Source: UBA1724 sp963632245
Lineage (GTDB): Bacteria > Verrucomicrobiota > Lentisphaeria > Oligosphaerales > Oligosphaeraceae
Direction of reading: 5' to 3'
DNA: 11,305 bases
NCBI GenBank assembly: GCA_963632245.1
Contig: CAVGTF010000076.1
Location: forward strand, 1 to 11,305
Below are positions 1-5,818 of this stretch, piece by piece. The position numbers were made by a program, and so were the translations under genes. Every line of letters starts with the position of its first letter. Position 1 is the stretch's first letter. The notes under the pieces were generated by a model, which was not told the DNA's origin, did no database searches, and was given only the letters and a program-made list of their open reading frames with translations.

Positions 1-43
1 CCTGGAGTTTGGCGAATTTTTGATCTTTGAAAACTGAATCTAG
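1..43 (+). repeat. Left bipartite inverted repeat of the IS
   Basis: The outer arm is 1-14 (CCTGGAGTTTGGCG) and the inner arm is 30-43 (AAAACTGAATCTAG), separated by 15 bases that are not conserved with the other end. Both arms match the right end exactly in inverted orientation with equal spacing. The true tip could lie slightly upstream of position 1, which is not visible. Confidence 0.9.
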
Positions 44-94
44 AAAAAAGCGAAAAAAATCTTCAAAAAAATGAAGTAAATCGGTAAAATTAAC

Positions 95-122
95 TTGCAT
101 TCGACCTACCTTGTTTTATATT
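95..122 (+). promoter_or_regulatory. Sigma70-like promoter of the IS
   Basis: TTGCAT at 95-100 and TATATT at 117-122 are separated by 16 bases, a good match to a housekeeping -35/-10 pair. They lie about 50 bases before the first IS gene and could drive both IS genes. The call rests on motif match and position only. Confidence 0.55.
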
Positions 123-142
123 AAGAATATGCCGAGAATGGC

Positions 143-158
143 ATGATTGTGTAATCAT
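143..158. promoter_or_regulatory. Possible operator palindrome in the IS leader
   Basis: ATGATT-GTGT-AATCAT forms a perfect 6-bp inverted repeat around 4 bases, between the -10 box and the ribosome binding site of the winged-helix gene. The position would suit autoregulation by the small IS-encoded DNA-binding protein. This is inference; short AT-rich palindromes also occur by chance. Confidence 0.3.
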
Positions 159-173
159 AAAACGAGGTAAAAC

Positions 174-518
174 ATGGAAAGCAAATTTGACGAGAAAATT
201 TTCCTAAATGTCCTAGAATCAATGCTTAAGGCAGGTCTTCGGACGGTTCGAGAGCAGCGCGCGACACTTGGATGCGAAAACGAGGCGCGTCCGAGAAAGG
301 AAAGAAAATCGAACACAAAAATCGTTGCCGACCTACTTCGTGAGACGGGGCATAGCCTCCACATTGATGAGATCATTCGCCTGGCTCGCGAAACCAAGGG
401 CGTAGAACTTCACCGTGAATCCATTGTTTCCGCTTTGAGCAAAAAGCTCCTGGAGGGAAAAGTCTTCTCCCGTACTGGCCGCAATGAGTTTGCCCTGCGC
501 GAATGGGAGGAGAAGTAG
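174..518 (+). CDS. Small winged-helix-type protein of the IS
   Basis: A 114-residue protein with an ATG start preceded by GAGG at 164-167. Residues about 47-110 look like a HARE-HTH-type winged helix: an amphipathic start (TKIVADLLRETGH), a central helix pair (HIDEIIRLARETKG, then HRESIVSALSKKLLEG), and a closing beta-wing (KVFSRTGRNEFAL). The N-terminal 45 residues are charged and probably helical, with no recognised domain. It lies 5 bases upstream of the transposase ATG, in a frame overlapping the alternative upstream transposase start at 503, so the two are almost certainly cotranscribed. It may regulate the IS or help the transposase bind DNA; two-gene organisation is not typical of classic IS4 elements. 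The fold assignment is by eye and moderate in certainty. Confidence 0.7.
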   Translation: MESKFDEKIFLNVLESMLKAGLRTVREQRATLGCENEARPRKERKSNTKIVADLLRETGHSLHIDEIIRLARETKGVELHRESIVSALSKKLLEGKVFSRTGRNEFALREWEEK

Positions 519-523
519 TCGCC

Positions 524-1900
524 ATGGAAGATTTTGCATTCAGTGACCACTTCTTCCGCTTCCTCGACCAGCTTGTCAGCATCGTCAAGGACAAGCGCAC
601 GAAGGCTCGTCTGCGTGAAATGGCGGTAGCGGTTATCGCCGCTGCCAACCCGAAGACGCTCACCAAGGTCATTGAATACAACAAGGACTATGGCGATTTA
701 GGCCTAAACCATGAGGACTGGACGTCTACCTACAGGGCGCTCTCCGAGGGGCAGTGGAGCCTGAACGATCTCTCCTATGCAATCCTGGACATGGCGCTGA
801 AGTTTGTTGAAGACGCTGATGTGCTGATGGTTGCTGTAGACGACACACTCCTGCGTAAAACAGGACGATGCATTCCTGGTTGTTCCTACGCTCGCGACCC
901 GCTTTCGCCACCATTTCAAACTAATTTGATTTGGGGTGAGAGAACGCTTTGTGTCTCAGTGATTATTTGCGCCTCGTCACTCTCATCATACCGCGCCATT
1001 CCACTATTCTTCCAGGCGACTCCCTCTGTGAAGATTCCATCTAAGGCATCGGAGACAGAGCGTACTACTGCCAAAGAGGCAAAGAAAAAAAGTAGGATGA
1101 GCGTAGTTGGCAGGGAGTTGGTGAACGAAATTCGCCGCCGCTTGGACAGCATTGGCCTGGAGAAAAAGAAGCTTGTTGTTTGCGGCGACGGCAGTTTCGC
1201 AAACAGAGCGTTTATGGAGAACCCTCCTCACGATACAGCCATCATCTGCCGCTGTCGAAATGACCTGCGCCTCTTTGAGTCTATTCCATTAGCGGAAAGG
1301 ACGGGCAAGAGACTGTATGGCAAACGCCTCCAGACACCTGCGGAACTCTACGCAGACCCGACTGTGCCGACCAAAAGAATGGAATGCGGTGTTGATCACC
1401 AGCACGCCTCCATCGACTACAAGGTCATGGAGAATGTCCGCTGGACGACCGCCTTGAAAAATCAGCCATGCACCGTGGCAGTCATCAAGGGGCAGCACTA
1501 CTACAAGTATGGCAGGCGGCAGACAACAAAGCCGGCCTTCCTTGTCATGACTGGCGATGTGACGGCATTGAAACGCGGAGGCATTGCGTTACAAACCATG
1601 ATCAAGGCCTATCTCCTCAGATGGGAGATTGAGGTCGGCTTTCGCGACCAGAAAAACGGGCTTGGCATCGGAAAAGCCCAGGTATGGAATGAAACATCCG
1701 TAAAGAGGACGCCTGCCTTCATGTCTGCATGCTACTCCATCCTGCTCATGGCCTCAATGAAGGCTTTTGGCGACAGACGAACCGATGCCTTTAGGAAACT
1801 GCCGAAATGGAGAAGAATCGCTCCCAAGCGTCCCTCGATCAGAGATCTCGTGGATCTGCTAAGAAGGGAAATCCAAGCAAGGAGAAAAACCGTAGCATAA
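524..1900 (+). CDS. IS4-superfamily DDE transposase
   Basis: A 458-residue transposase that would cut and join the IS ends. The DDE core is visible: VAVDDTLLRK (first Asp at about 106/107), VVCGDGSF (second Asp at about 222), and YLLRWEIEVGFRDQK, which fits the IS4 signature Y-2-R-3-E-6-K exactly, with Tyr363, Arg366, catalytic Glu370 and Lys377. The ~145-residue spacing between the second Asp and the Glu fits the beta-strand insertion of this superfamily. The ATG at 524 is chosen over 503 because AGGAGA at 508-513 is well placed for it and it begins just after the stop of the preceding gene. The frame is intact to a TAA at 1898-1900, 61 bases before the right inverted repeat. The protein is probably active. 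Family level (IS4, IS701 or a relative) is not resolved. Confidence 0.93.
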   Translation: MEDFAFSDHFFRFLDQLVSIVKDKRTKARLREMAVAVIAAANPKTLTKVIEYNKDYGDLGLNHEDWTSTYRALSEGQWSLNDLSYAILDMALKFVEDADVLMVAVDDTLLRKTGRCIPGCSYARDPLSPPFQTNLIWGERTLCVSVIICASSLSSYRAIPLFFQATPSVKIPSKASETERTTAKEAKKKSRMSVVGRELVNEIRRRLDSIGLEKKKLVVCGDGSFANRAFMENPPHDTAIICRCRNDLRLFESIPLAERTGKRLYGKRLQTPAELYADPTVPTKRMECGVDHQHASIDYKVMENVRWTTALKNQPCTVAVIKGQHYYKYGRRQTTKPAFLVMTGDVTALKRGGIALQTMIKAYLLRWEIEVGFRDQKNGLGIGKAQVWNETSVKRTPAFMSACYSILLMASMKAFGDRRTDAFRKLPKWRRIAPKRPSIRDLVDLLRREIQARRKTVA

Positions 1901-1961
1901 CGACACGCCACACCCTCGAACACTAAGCCAGTTTTTTGCTTGCTAAAAGAAAAAGCTCTAC

Positions 1962-2004
1962 CTAGATTCAGTTTTTAAGCAGCTGTTTTCCGCCAAACTC
2001 CAGG
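1962..2004 (-). repeat. Right bipartite inverted repeat of the IS
   Basis: The inner arm is 1962-1975 (CTAGATTCAGTTTT) and the outer arm is 1991-2004 (CGCCAAACTCCAGG), with 15 bases between, the mirror image of the left end. The next bases, from 2005, are GGGGCGTAGCCCC, the hairpin core of the neighbouring repeat family. Confidence 0.9.
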
Positions 2005-2395
2005 GGGGCGTAGCCCCCGCACCCCCTGCCAGCCATAGGGGTGGCTTGTTTGCTAGGGGTGGGATATCCAAAGGACTGGGGCGTAGCCCCCGCACCCCCT
2101 GCTGGTTTAGGAGGCGTCTGTCTACCGGGGGGATATCCAAAGGACTGGGGCGCAGCCCCCGCACCCCCTGCCAGCCTAGGGGCGGCTTGTTTGCTAAGGG
2201 TGGGATATCCAAGGGACTGGGGCGTAGCCCCCGCACCCCCTGCCAGCCTAGGAGCGGCTTGTTTGCTAGGGGGGATATCCAAAGGACTGGGGCGTTGCCC
2301 CCGCACCCCCCTGCCCGCCTAGGGGCGGCATACTACTTTCGGGGTGGGGATATCCAAGGGTCTGGGGGCTTTGCGGGCGCTGGGGGCGCCCGCAG
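2005..2395 (+). repeat. Tandem array of ~70-bp REP-like palindromic repeats
   Basis: Units start with the palindrome GGGATATCC at 2061, 2130, 2202, 2272 and 2347 (periods 69, 72, 70 and 75). A truncated unit at 2005-2060 abuts the IS. Each full unit reads GGGATATCCAAAGGACT, then a GC hairpin of the form GGGGC-GTA-GCCCC, then CGCACCCCCTGC, then a variable GGCTTGTTTGCTAG-like tail. Units differ by scattered substitutions (loop GTA, GCA or GTT). The last unit degenerates after 2365 into a different hairpin: GCGGGCGC at 2373-2380 pairs with GCGCCCGC at 2386-2393. Related copies lie on either side of the transposase gene that follows. The array fits REP elements mobilised by a RAYT and has no coding potential that I believe. 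Confidence 0.85.
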
Positions 2396-2641
2396 TGGGT
2401 ATGGATAAGGTAGTAGGTAGTGGGTTAATGCGGTGTCTGCGGGGCTCTTCCGCCTGCTGGAAGGCGGCGGGGGTGGGGATTGGTAGTAGCAGGGGGTGCG
2501 GGGGGCGGCAGCCACCAGTCCATTGGACAGCCCTTTGCGGGAAGGAAAATTTCGGAAAATGGAATGTGTTGTGGAAAAGTGTTGGAATCCGTGTGTTGTG
2601 GATTTGCAGGCGTGGGGTAGGGGGTTAAGGTGTGTCGTACT
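2396..2641. other. Non-coding leader upstream of the RAYT gene
   Basis: No gene is seen. The stretch holds an inverted REP copy (2489-2530). It also holds a segment at 2437-2453 that matches 16 of 17 bases of the element at 9233-9249 (core GGCTCTTCCGC). An 11-bp direct repeat TGTGTTGTGGA lies at 2565-2575 and 2592-2602. No convincing -35/-10 pair for the RAYT gene was found. Confidence 0.6.
2489..2530 (-). repeat. Inverted REP copy upstream of the RAYT gene
   Basis: Read on the minus strand, this matches the repeat family: a TGTCCAATGGACTGG start, a GC hairpin, then GCACCCCCTGCT. Positions 2492-2521 are the exact reverse complement of 3788-3817 over 30 bp. The hairpin stem here is GGTGGC/GCCGCC instead of GGGGC/GCCCC as in the tandem array, so pairing is kept with different bases. 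Together with the downstream copy it brackets the transposase in inverted orientation. Confidence 0.85.
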
Positions 2642-3817
2642 ATGGAAATGAATTTCAATCGTCATGGTCGGCAGTTTTTCTTCATCACGCTGACGTTGTC
2701 GGGTCGTGTGGCGGTGCTTTCGCGTCTTTTGGGGGTAGATGACATGCCGTTGCTGTTGCCGCCGGGGGAGGCGGTGCATTCTATCTTGCGGGCGATTCAT
2801 CCGGTGTTTTCATATCTGACACTCTCCACATATGTGATCATGCCGGATCACATACACTTCATTTTGATCGCCAACTACGATCGTTCGCCGTTTTTCAATC
2901 CGATGTGGTTTAGCTTCGTTCTCATGGAAGCAATAGAATTGTCTTGGGCGGCGGCATCGCATGGGAGAGCGATCCCTCCTGCGGAAATGCTTCTGAAGGA
3001 GACCGCGGAGAATGCGCGTGCCCGAGCGAGGGAATTTGATTCCTGGGCAGGGAGTGTCCAGCGGGGGGAGACAGAGTTGCCTGCCAGCCTTGAAAAATGC
3101 GCGTCCTTCCCGGAGTCGTCATGGCATTTTGATCGTCGGGCATATATCGAGCTGTCCTTTGGGACGCAGCAGCTCAAGGCGATCCGTCGGTATATCCGCC
3201 TCAATCCGGCGCGGGCAATTTGGAAGCGCGAGCATCCCGATCGTTTTCAGCGCATTGCGGACTTTCACCATCCGGTGCTTGACCCCGGTTGTCGGTGGGC
3301 GGCCATAGGGAATCTCACGCTTTTGGCATCGCCCTTTCTTTTTCATGTCCGGCTGACCATGAAAAAAGATGTCGAAGCACACGAGGAGTCGATAGCGGCG
3401 ATTCTGGAGTGTGCGAAGCGTGGTGGGATTCCCGTGAGTGGGTTTATTTCGCAGGGCGAACGGGAGCTATTGCGGCGTCTCAAGGCGGAACCGCGTGCGC
3501 GGTTCATCAAGGTTTTGCCGTGCGAGCTGCCTCCGCGTTATGATCCCTCGGCGGAGGACTCCCGAGAGCTCGCCGCAGACCGTCTGCTTTTGCTTTCGGG
3601 ATTCCACGGCACCCCGGCGATCTCATCGCGGGATATGCACCGGGACGGAGCGGCTTCACACCAATTCCGCCAGAATTGCCTCGATATGAATGATCTGATT
3701 GCGGCGCTGTGCCAGCGCGCAAAAACGCTGGCACTGTAAAGAAGCGCACATCGAATAGGGTATCTATTTCCCGGTGGGGTATCCAAGGGACTGGTGGCTG
3801 CCGCCCCCCGCACCCCC
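2492..3817 (+). mobile_element. RAYT with flanking inverted REP elements (REPtron-like unit)
   Basis: A Y1/HUH transposase gene is bracketed by inverted copies of one palindromic repeat (2492-2521 and 3788-3817, identical over 30 bp), with a tandem array of the same family just upstream. REP-associated tyrosine transposases are known to sit among their own REP elements, usually as domesticated single-copy genes rather than free transposons, so this unit may not itself move. The definition of its ends is inference. Confidence 0.7.
2642..3739 (+). CDS. REP-associated tyrosine transposase (RAYT, Y1/HUH) with C-terminal extension
   Basis: A 365-residue protein of the IS200-like Y1 transposase superfamily, expected to nick single-stranded DNA at REP hairpins. 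The HUH motif is in VIMPDHIHFILI (His70 and His72), and the RAYT-typical segment YIRLNPARA is at about 184-192. The family tyrosine is not assigned with certainty. Residues from about 210 onward are extra compared with short RAYTs: an IGNLTLL segment, then GGIPVSGFIS (about 261-270), GERELL and RLLLLSGF, which recall a DprA/Smf-like Rossmann fold (inference). The ATG at 2642 is preferred over an in-frame GTG at 2630 and an ATG at 2648; AAGG at 2627-2630 is a weak ribosome site. REP copies flank it and a strong terminator follows. It converges on the hydrogenase operon. Confidence 0.85.
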   Translation: MEMNFNRHGRQFFFITLTLSGRVAVLSRLLGVDDMPLLLPPGEAVHSILRAIHPVFSYLTLSTYVIMPDHIHFILIANYDRSPFFNPMWFSFVLMEAIELSWAAASHGRAIPPAEMLLKETAENARARAREFDSWAGSVQRGETELPASLEKCASFPESSWHFDRRAYIELSFGTQQLKAIRRYIRLNPARAIWKREHPDRFQRIADFHHPVLDPGCRWAAIGNLTLLASPFLFHVRLTMKKDVEAHEESIAAILECAKRGGIPVSGFISQGERELLRRLKAEPRARFIKVLPCELPPRYDPSAEDSRELAADRLLLLSGFHGTPAISSRDMHRDGAASHQFRQNCLDMNDLIAALCQRAKTLAL

Positions 3818-3830
3818 GTGTTAGCCATCT
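3775..3830 (+). repeat. Direct REP copy downstream of the RAYT gene
   Basis: GGGGTATCCAAGGGACTGG followed by a GGTGGC-T-GCCGCC hairpin and CGCACCCCC, 36 bases after the RAYT stop. It matches the array family at its start and the inverted upstream copy through the hairpin (30 bp exact at 3788-3817). It is a single copy, not tandem, on this side. Confidence 0.85.
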
Positions 3831-3854
3831 GGTAAAATGGGCTCCTATATACGC

Positions 3855-3899
3855 AAAGCGGCCGGCGCCTGTGTGGTGTGAGACGTCGGCCGTTTTTTT
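3855..3899 (+). terminator. Rho-independent terminator of the RAYT gene
   Basis: AAAGCGGCCGGCG at 3855-3867 pairs with CGTCGGCCGTTTT at 3884-3896 (13 bp with two G-U pairs), and the loop is 16 bases. A run of seven T occupies 3893-3899. It lies between two convergent genes. For the minus-strand hydrogenase the same hairpin has only a short T run on its far side, so it is a weaker terminator in that direction. Confidence 0.85.
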
Positions 3900-3921
3900 G
3901 GGGGGGTATATCCTAGCGGGG

Positions 3922-5325
3922 CTACTTCCTAAAGGAGCAGGGGCCGTTGACGCAGCCTCCGGGGCAGCACATGACCTCGAGGAAGTTTCCGGGGAGTTTT
4001 CCGGCGGCGTAGAGTTTCAGGAGTGCCAGGGTTTTCTTGTCGATGCCGTTGATGGATTTTGCATCGAGTTTGAAGTCTGGGGGCAGTCCGCCTGCCTCCT
4101 GGATGATTGCCTCGGTGACTCCGCAGCTGCGGGAGTAGTTCCGTGCGGTATCGATGGCGGGGCGTTCCAGTTTCCAGGGTTCGCAGCTCATGACATCGAT
4201 GCCGGTGCCGGCGAGCATGGCTCCCAGTTCCTCGAAGCTGAGGACGTAGTCCACGCCTTTTCGGATGGCCTCCATTCGTTTTGCGACGCAGGGTCCGATG
4301 AAGACCACCTTCGCTCCGGGGTGTTCGGCGCGGGAGAGTTCGGCGGCGAAGACCATGGGACTGGGGGTATCGGAGACGTACTTCATGAAATCGGGCAGGA
4401 ATTTCCGGACCAGTTCCACGTATGCGGGGCAGCAGGAGGTGGTCATCAATCGCTGTCCGTCCTTCATGCGTTCCCGGAATTCGCGGGTTTCGTGTTCGGT
4501 GGTCTTTTCGGCGCCGAGGGCGACCTCCATGACATCGGTGAATCCCAGTTTGCTGACGGCGGTGAAGAGCTGTTCCAGGGAGCCGGCGAACTGTGAGGTA
4601 GCTGCGGGCGCGACCATTGCGACCACCTTTTCTCCGCGCTTGAGGGCGAGCAGCACATCCAGGAGCTGGGAGTGTTCCATGATGGCGCTGAAGGGGCATT
4701 TCGCGAAGCAGTTTCCGCAGGAGATGCACTTTGTGGGATCGATGGTGGTGTGTCCCTCCTCGTCCTTATGGATGGCGCCGGTGGGGCATGCCTCTTCGCA
4801 GGGGACGGTGGTTTTGACGATGGCATGGAAGGGGCAGACCCCGACGCACTTTCCGCACTTGATGCACTTCGAGTAGTCGATAGTGGATGCCTGGTTGACG
4901 ATGGAGATGGCGCCCTTCGGGCAGTTATACATGCAGGGTCGGGAGAAGCATCCGCGGCAGTTACCGGTGACCACCACGCGGCTGCTGGGGCATTCGGAGC
5001 ATGCGGCCTCGCAGACGGAGAGCGGTAGTCTCGTGGCATCGGGATCGGGAGCGCTGGTGGCCTTTCGTTCGCAGGCCTCGCGGTAGTAGGATGCCAGAGT
5101 CCGTGCCTCGTCGGTCTCCTCTTCGCAGGCGAAGCCCAGCAGGCTCATGAGGCGGTATTTGATGACGGCGCGGTCGTGGTAGATGCAGCATCGGCTGGAG
5201 CCGCCCTGTTTCGGGCGCATGGCGATGGGCATCCTGTCGAGATCCTCCTCCAGCGTGCCGTTGTTGAAGGCGCGCACGAAGCGGATCATCAGTTCTCGTC
5301 TCAAATAGACAGAGCCGTCAAGCAT
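3922..5325 (-). CDS. Group B-type monomeric [FeFe] hydrogenase
   Basis: A 467-residue cytoplasmic hydrogenase that would reduce protons with ferredoxin electrons, or the reverse. The N-terminus has the CCIYHDRAVIKYRLMSLLGF segment (about 46-65), which I recognise from the monomeric/group B family. Four cysteine clusters follow: CRGCFSRPCMYNC (123-135), CIKCGKCVGVC (154-164), CEEAC (176-180) and CISCGNCFAKC (200-210). The H-cluster motifs are complete: TTSCCPAY (proton-relay Cys298, ligand Cys299), GPCVAKRMEA (Cys346) and CCPGGCVNGPC (Cys454, Cys458). It should therefore be catalytic. It is the last gene of the minus-strand series, separated from the previous gene by 132 bases containing a large inverted repeat. 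The ribosome site before the ATG is weak (GAGAG), and no better start was seen. Confidence 0.93.
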   Translation of the reverse strand: MLDGSVYLRRELMIRFVRAFNNGTLEEDLDRMPIAMRPKQGGSSRCCIYHDRAVIKYRLMSLLGFACEEETDEARTLASYYREACERKATSAPDPDATRLPLSVCEAACSECPSSRVVVTGNCRGCFSRPCMYNCPKGAISIVNQASTIDYSKCIKCGKCVGVCPFHAIVKTTVPCEEACPTGAIHKDEEGHTTIDPTKCISCGNCFAKCPFSAIMEHSQLLDVLLALKRGEKVVAMVAPAATSQFAGSLEQLFTAVSKLGFTDVMEVALGAEKTTEHETREFRERMKDGQRLMTTSCCPAYVELVRKFLPDFMKYVSDTPSPMVFAAELSRAEHPGAKVVFIGPCVAKRMEAIRKGVDYVLSFEELGAMLAGTGIDVMSCEPWKLERPAIDTARNYSRSCGVTEAIIQEAGGLPPDFKLDAKSINGIDKKTLALLKLYAAGKLPGNFLEVMCCPGGCVNGPCSFRK

Positions 5326-5372
5326 ATTTCGAATTCTCTCGGGGCAGTGGGAGGGAGGGGGAGTATAGGGAG

Positions 5373-5430
5373 TCGAAGGGGCCCGTCGGCCTGGTGGGAT
5401 AATTTATTTACCGGTGGCGGGTCCCTTCGA
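5373..5430. repeat. Inverted repeat in the leader of the group B-type hydrogenase gene
   Basis: TCGAAGGGGCCCG at 5373-5385 pairs with CGGGTCCCTTCGA at 5418-5430 (12 of 13 bp), enclosing 32 bases. The right arm's neighbourhood (TATTTACCGGTGGCGGGTCC) resembles the sequence before the downstream REP copy (TATTTCCCGGTGGGGTATCC at 3764-3783). It may be a diverged mobile repeat, an mRNA hairpin between the two minus-strand genes, or a transcript-stability element. There is no T run, so it is not a standard terminator. Confidence 0.55.
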
Positions 5431-5457
5431 TGTTCAGCTGTGATTTTGTATTCTTTT

Positions 5458-5718
5458 TTACTCCCAGCTAGCCAGGATTTCGCGCATGCGGTCGTAGATC
5501 TTTTCGGGAGTCGCCTTCTCGATGATCTCGCCTTCCAGCTTTGCGTAGGGAGCGCCGGCCAGCTTGGTGTCGTTGCACAGACCCAGGCAGGGCATGGCGC
5601 GGATTTCGGCCTTGCTGCGCAGTTCGCTGGGCATTTCGTTCTCGATGTTGAGCAGCTTGTCGGCGCCCAGCATGAAGCAGGTGGTGCCGCAGCAGATTTC
5701 CAGTTTGAGCTTTCTCAT
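5458..5718 (-). CDS. Thioredoxin-like [2Fe-2S] ferredoxin (NuoE/HndA-like), second copy
   Basis: An 86-residue thioredoxin-fold ferredoxin, the same size class as the small HndA/NuoE-type electron carriers. The four likely [2Fe-2S] ligands are Cys9 and Cys14 (CCGTTC, with an extra Cys10) and Cys44 and Cys48 (MPCLGLC). The start at 5718 is fixed by a strong AAGGAGA-type site just upstream on the minus strand; the frame stays open further upstream only as an antisense-type artefact over the phosphatase gene. It lies between the phosphatase gene and the group B-type hydrogenase gene, so it may carry electrons to or from either hydrogenase. A paralogue sits at 8835-9086. Partners are inferred from position only. 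Confidence 0.87.
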   Translation of the reverse strand: MRKLKLEICCGTTCFMLGADKLLNIENEMPSELRSKAEIRAMPCLGLCNDTKLAGAPYAKLEGEIIEKATPEKIYDRMREILASWE

Positions 5719-5818
5719 CGTGGGGTATCTCCTTGTGGGAGGGGGTGTTGTGTGTTTTTTCTGTGGCGATGTGCCAACCCGGCAGTTTGCCAAAAAATGT
5801 GGACTGTGGCGGATTTTG
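5719..5818 (-). other. Intergenic leader, C/A-rich on the minus strand
   Basis: A 100-base gap between the phosphatase stop and the ferredoxin start. On the minus strand it contains AACACACAACAC (5745-5756), a 12-mer also present in the hydS leader (8743-8754), followed by CCCC and then the ribosome site. No hairpin terminator was seen, so read-through from the phosphatase gene is plausible. Confidence 0.4.

Larger units (their letters stand above)
1..2004 (+). mobile_element. Complete IS4-superfamily insertion sequence
   Basis: The element is bounded by matching ends. Positions 1-14 (CCTGGAGTTTGGCG) are the exact inverted repeat of 1991-2004, and a second 14-bp block at 30-43 (AAAACTGAATCTAG) is the exact inverted repeat of 1962-1975. 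Both ends have the same 15-bp gap between blocks. Inside lie a promoter, a small winged-helix-type protein (174-518) and a DDE transposase (524-1900), with no frameshift in either. The outer block is presumably the cleavage end and the inner block a transposase binding site (inference). The target duplication cannot be read because the window starts at the left tip. Base composition is visibly more AT-rich than the GC-rich hydrogenase region, as expected for a recent arrival. Confidence 0.88.

Noticed and set aside
503..523. Upstream transposase start at 503
   Set aside because: It lies inside the preceding gene, and the ribosome site AGGAGA at 508-513 falls inside its coding region and is placed for the ATG at 524.
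2005..2395. CRISPR array
   Set aside because: The ~70-bp periodic units are nearly identical along their whole length, with no unique spacers, no cas genes nearby, and strong internal palindromes.
2041..2408. Open frames through the repeat array on both strands (GLG/APAPP-type peptides)
   Set aside because: They are translations of the repeat units; periods of 69 to 75 bp do not keep frame, and no ribosome site or known family is present.
2333..2800. 155-residue proline/histidine-rich frame on the minus strand
   Set aside because: It overlaps the RAYT start and the inverted REP copy and has low-complexity composition typical of antisense GC-rich sequence.
3709..4596. 295-residue frame on the plus strand opposite the group B-type hydrogenase
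   Set aside because: It is antisense to a gene with complete hydrogenase motifs; its glycine/aspartate-rich composition mirrors the codon bias of the real strand.
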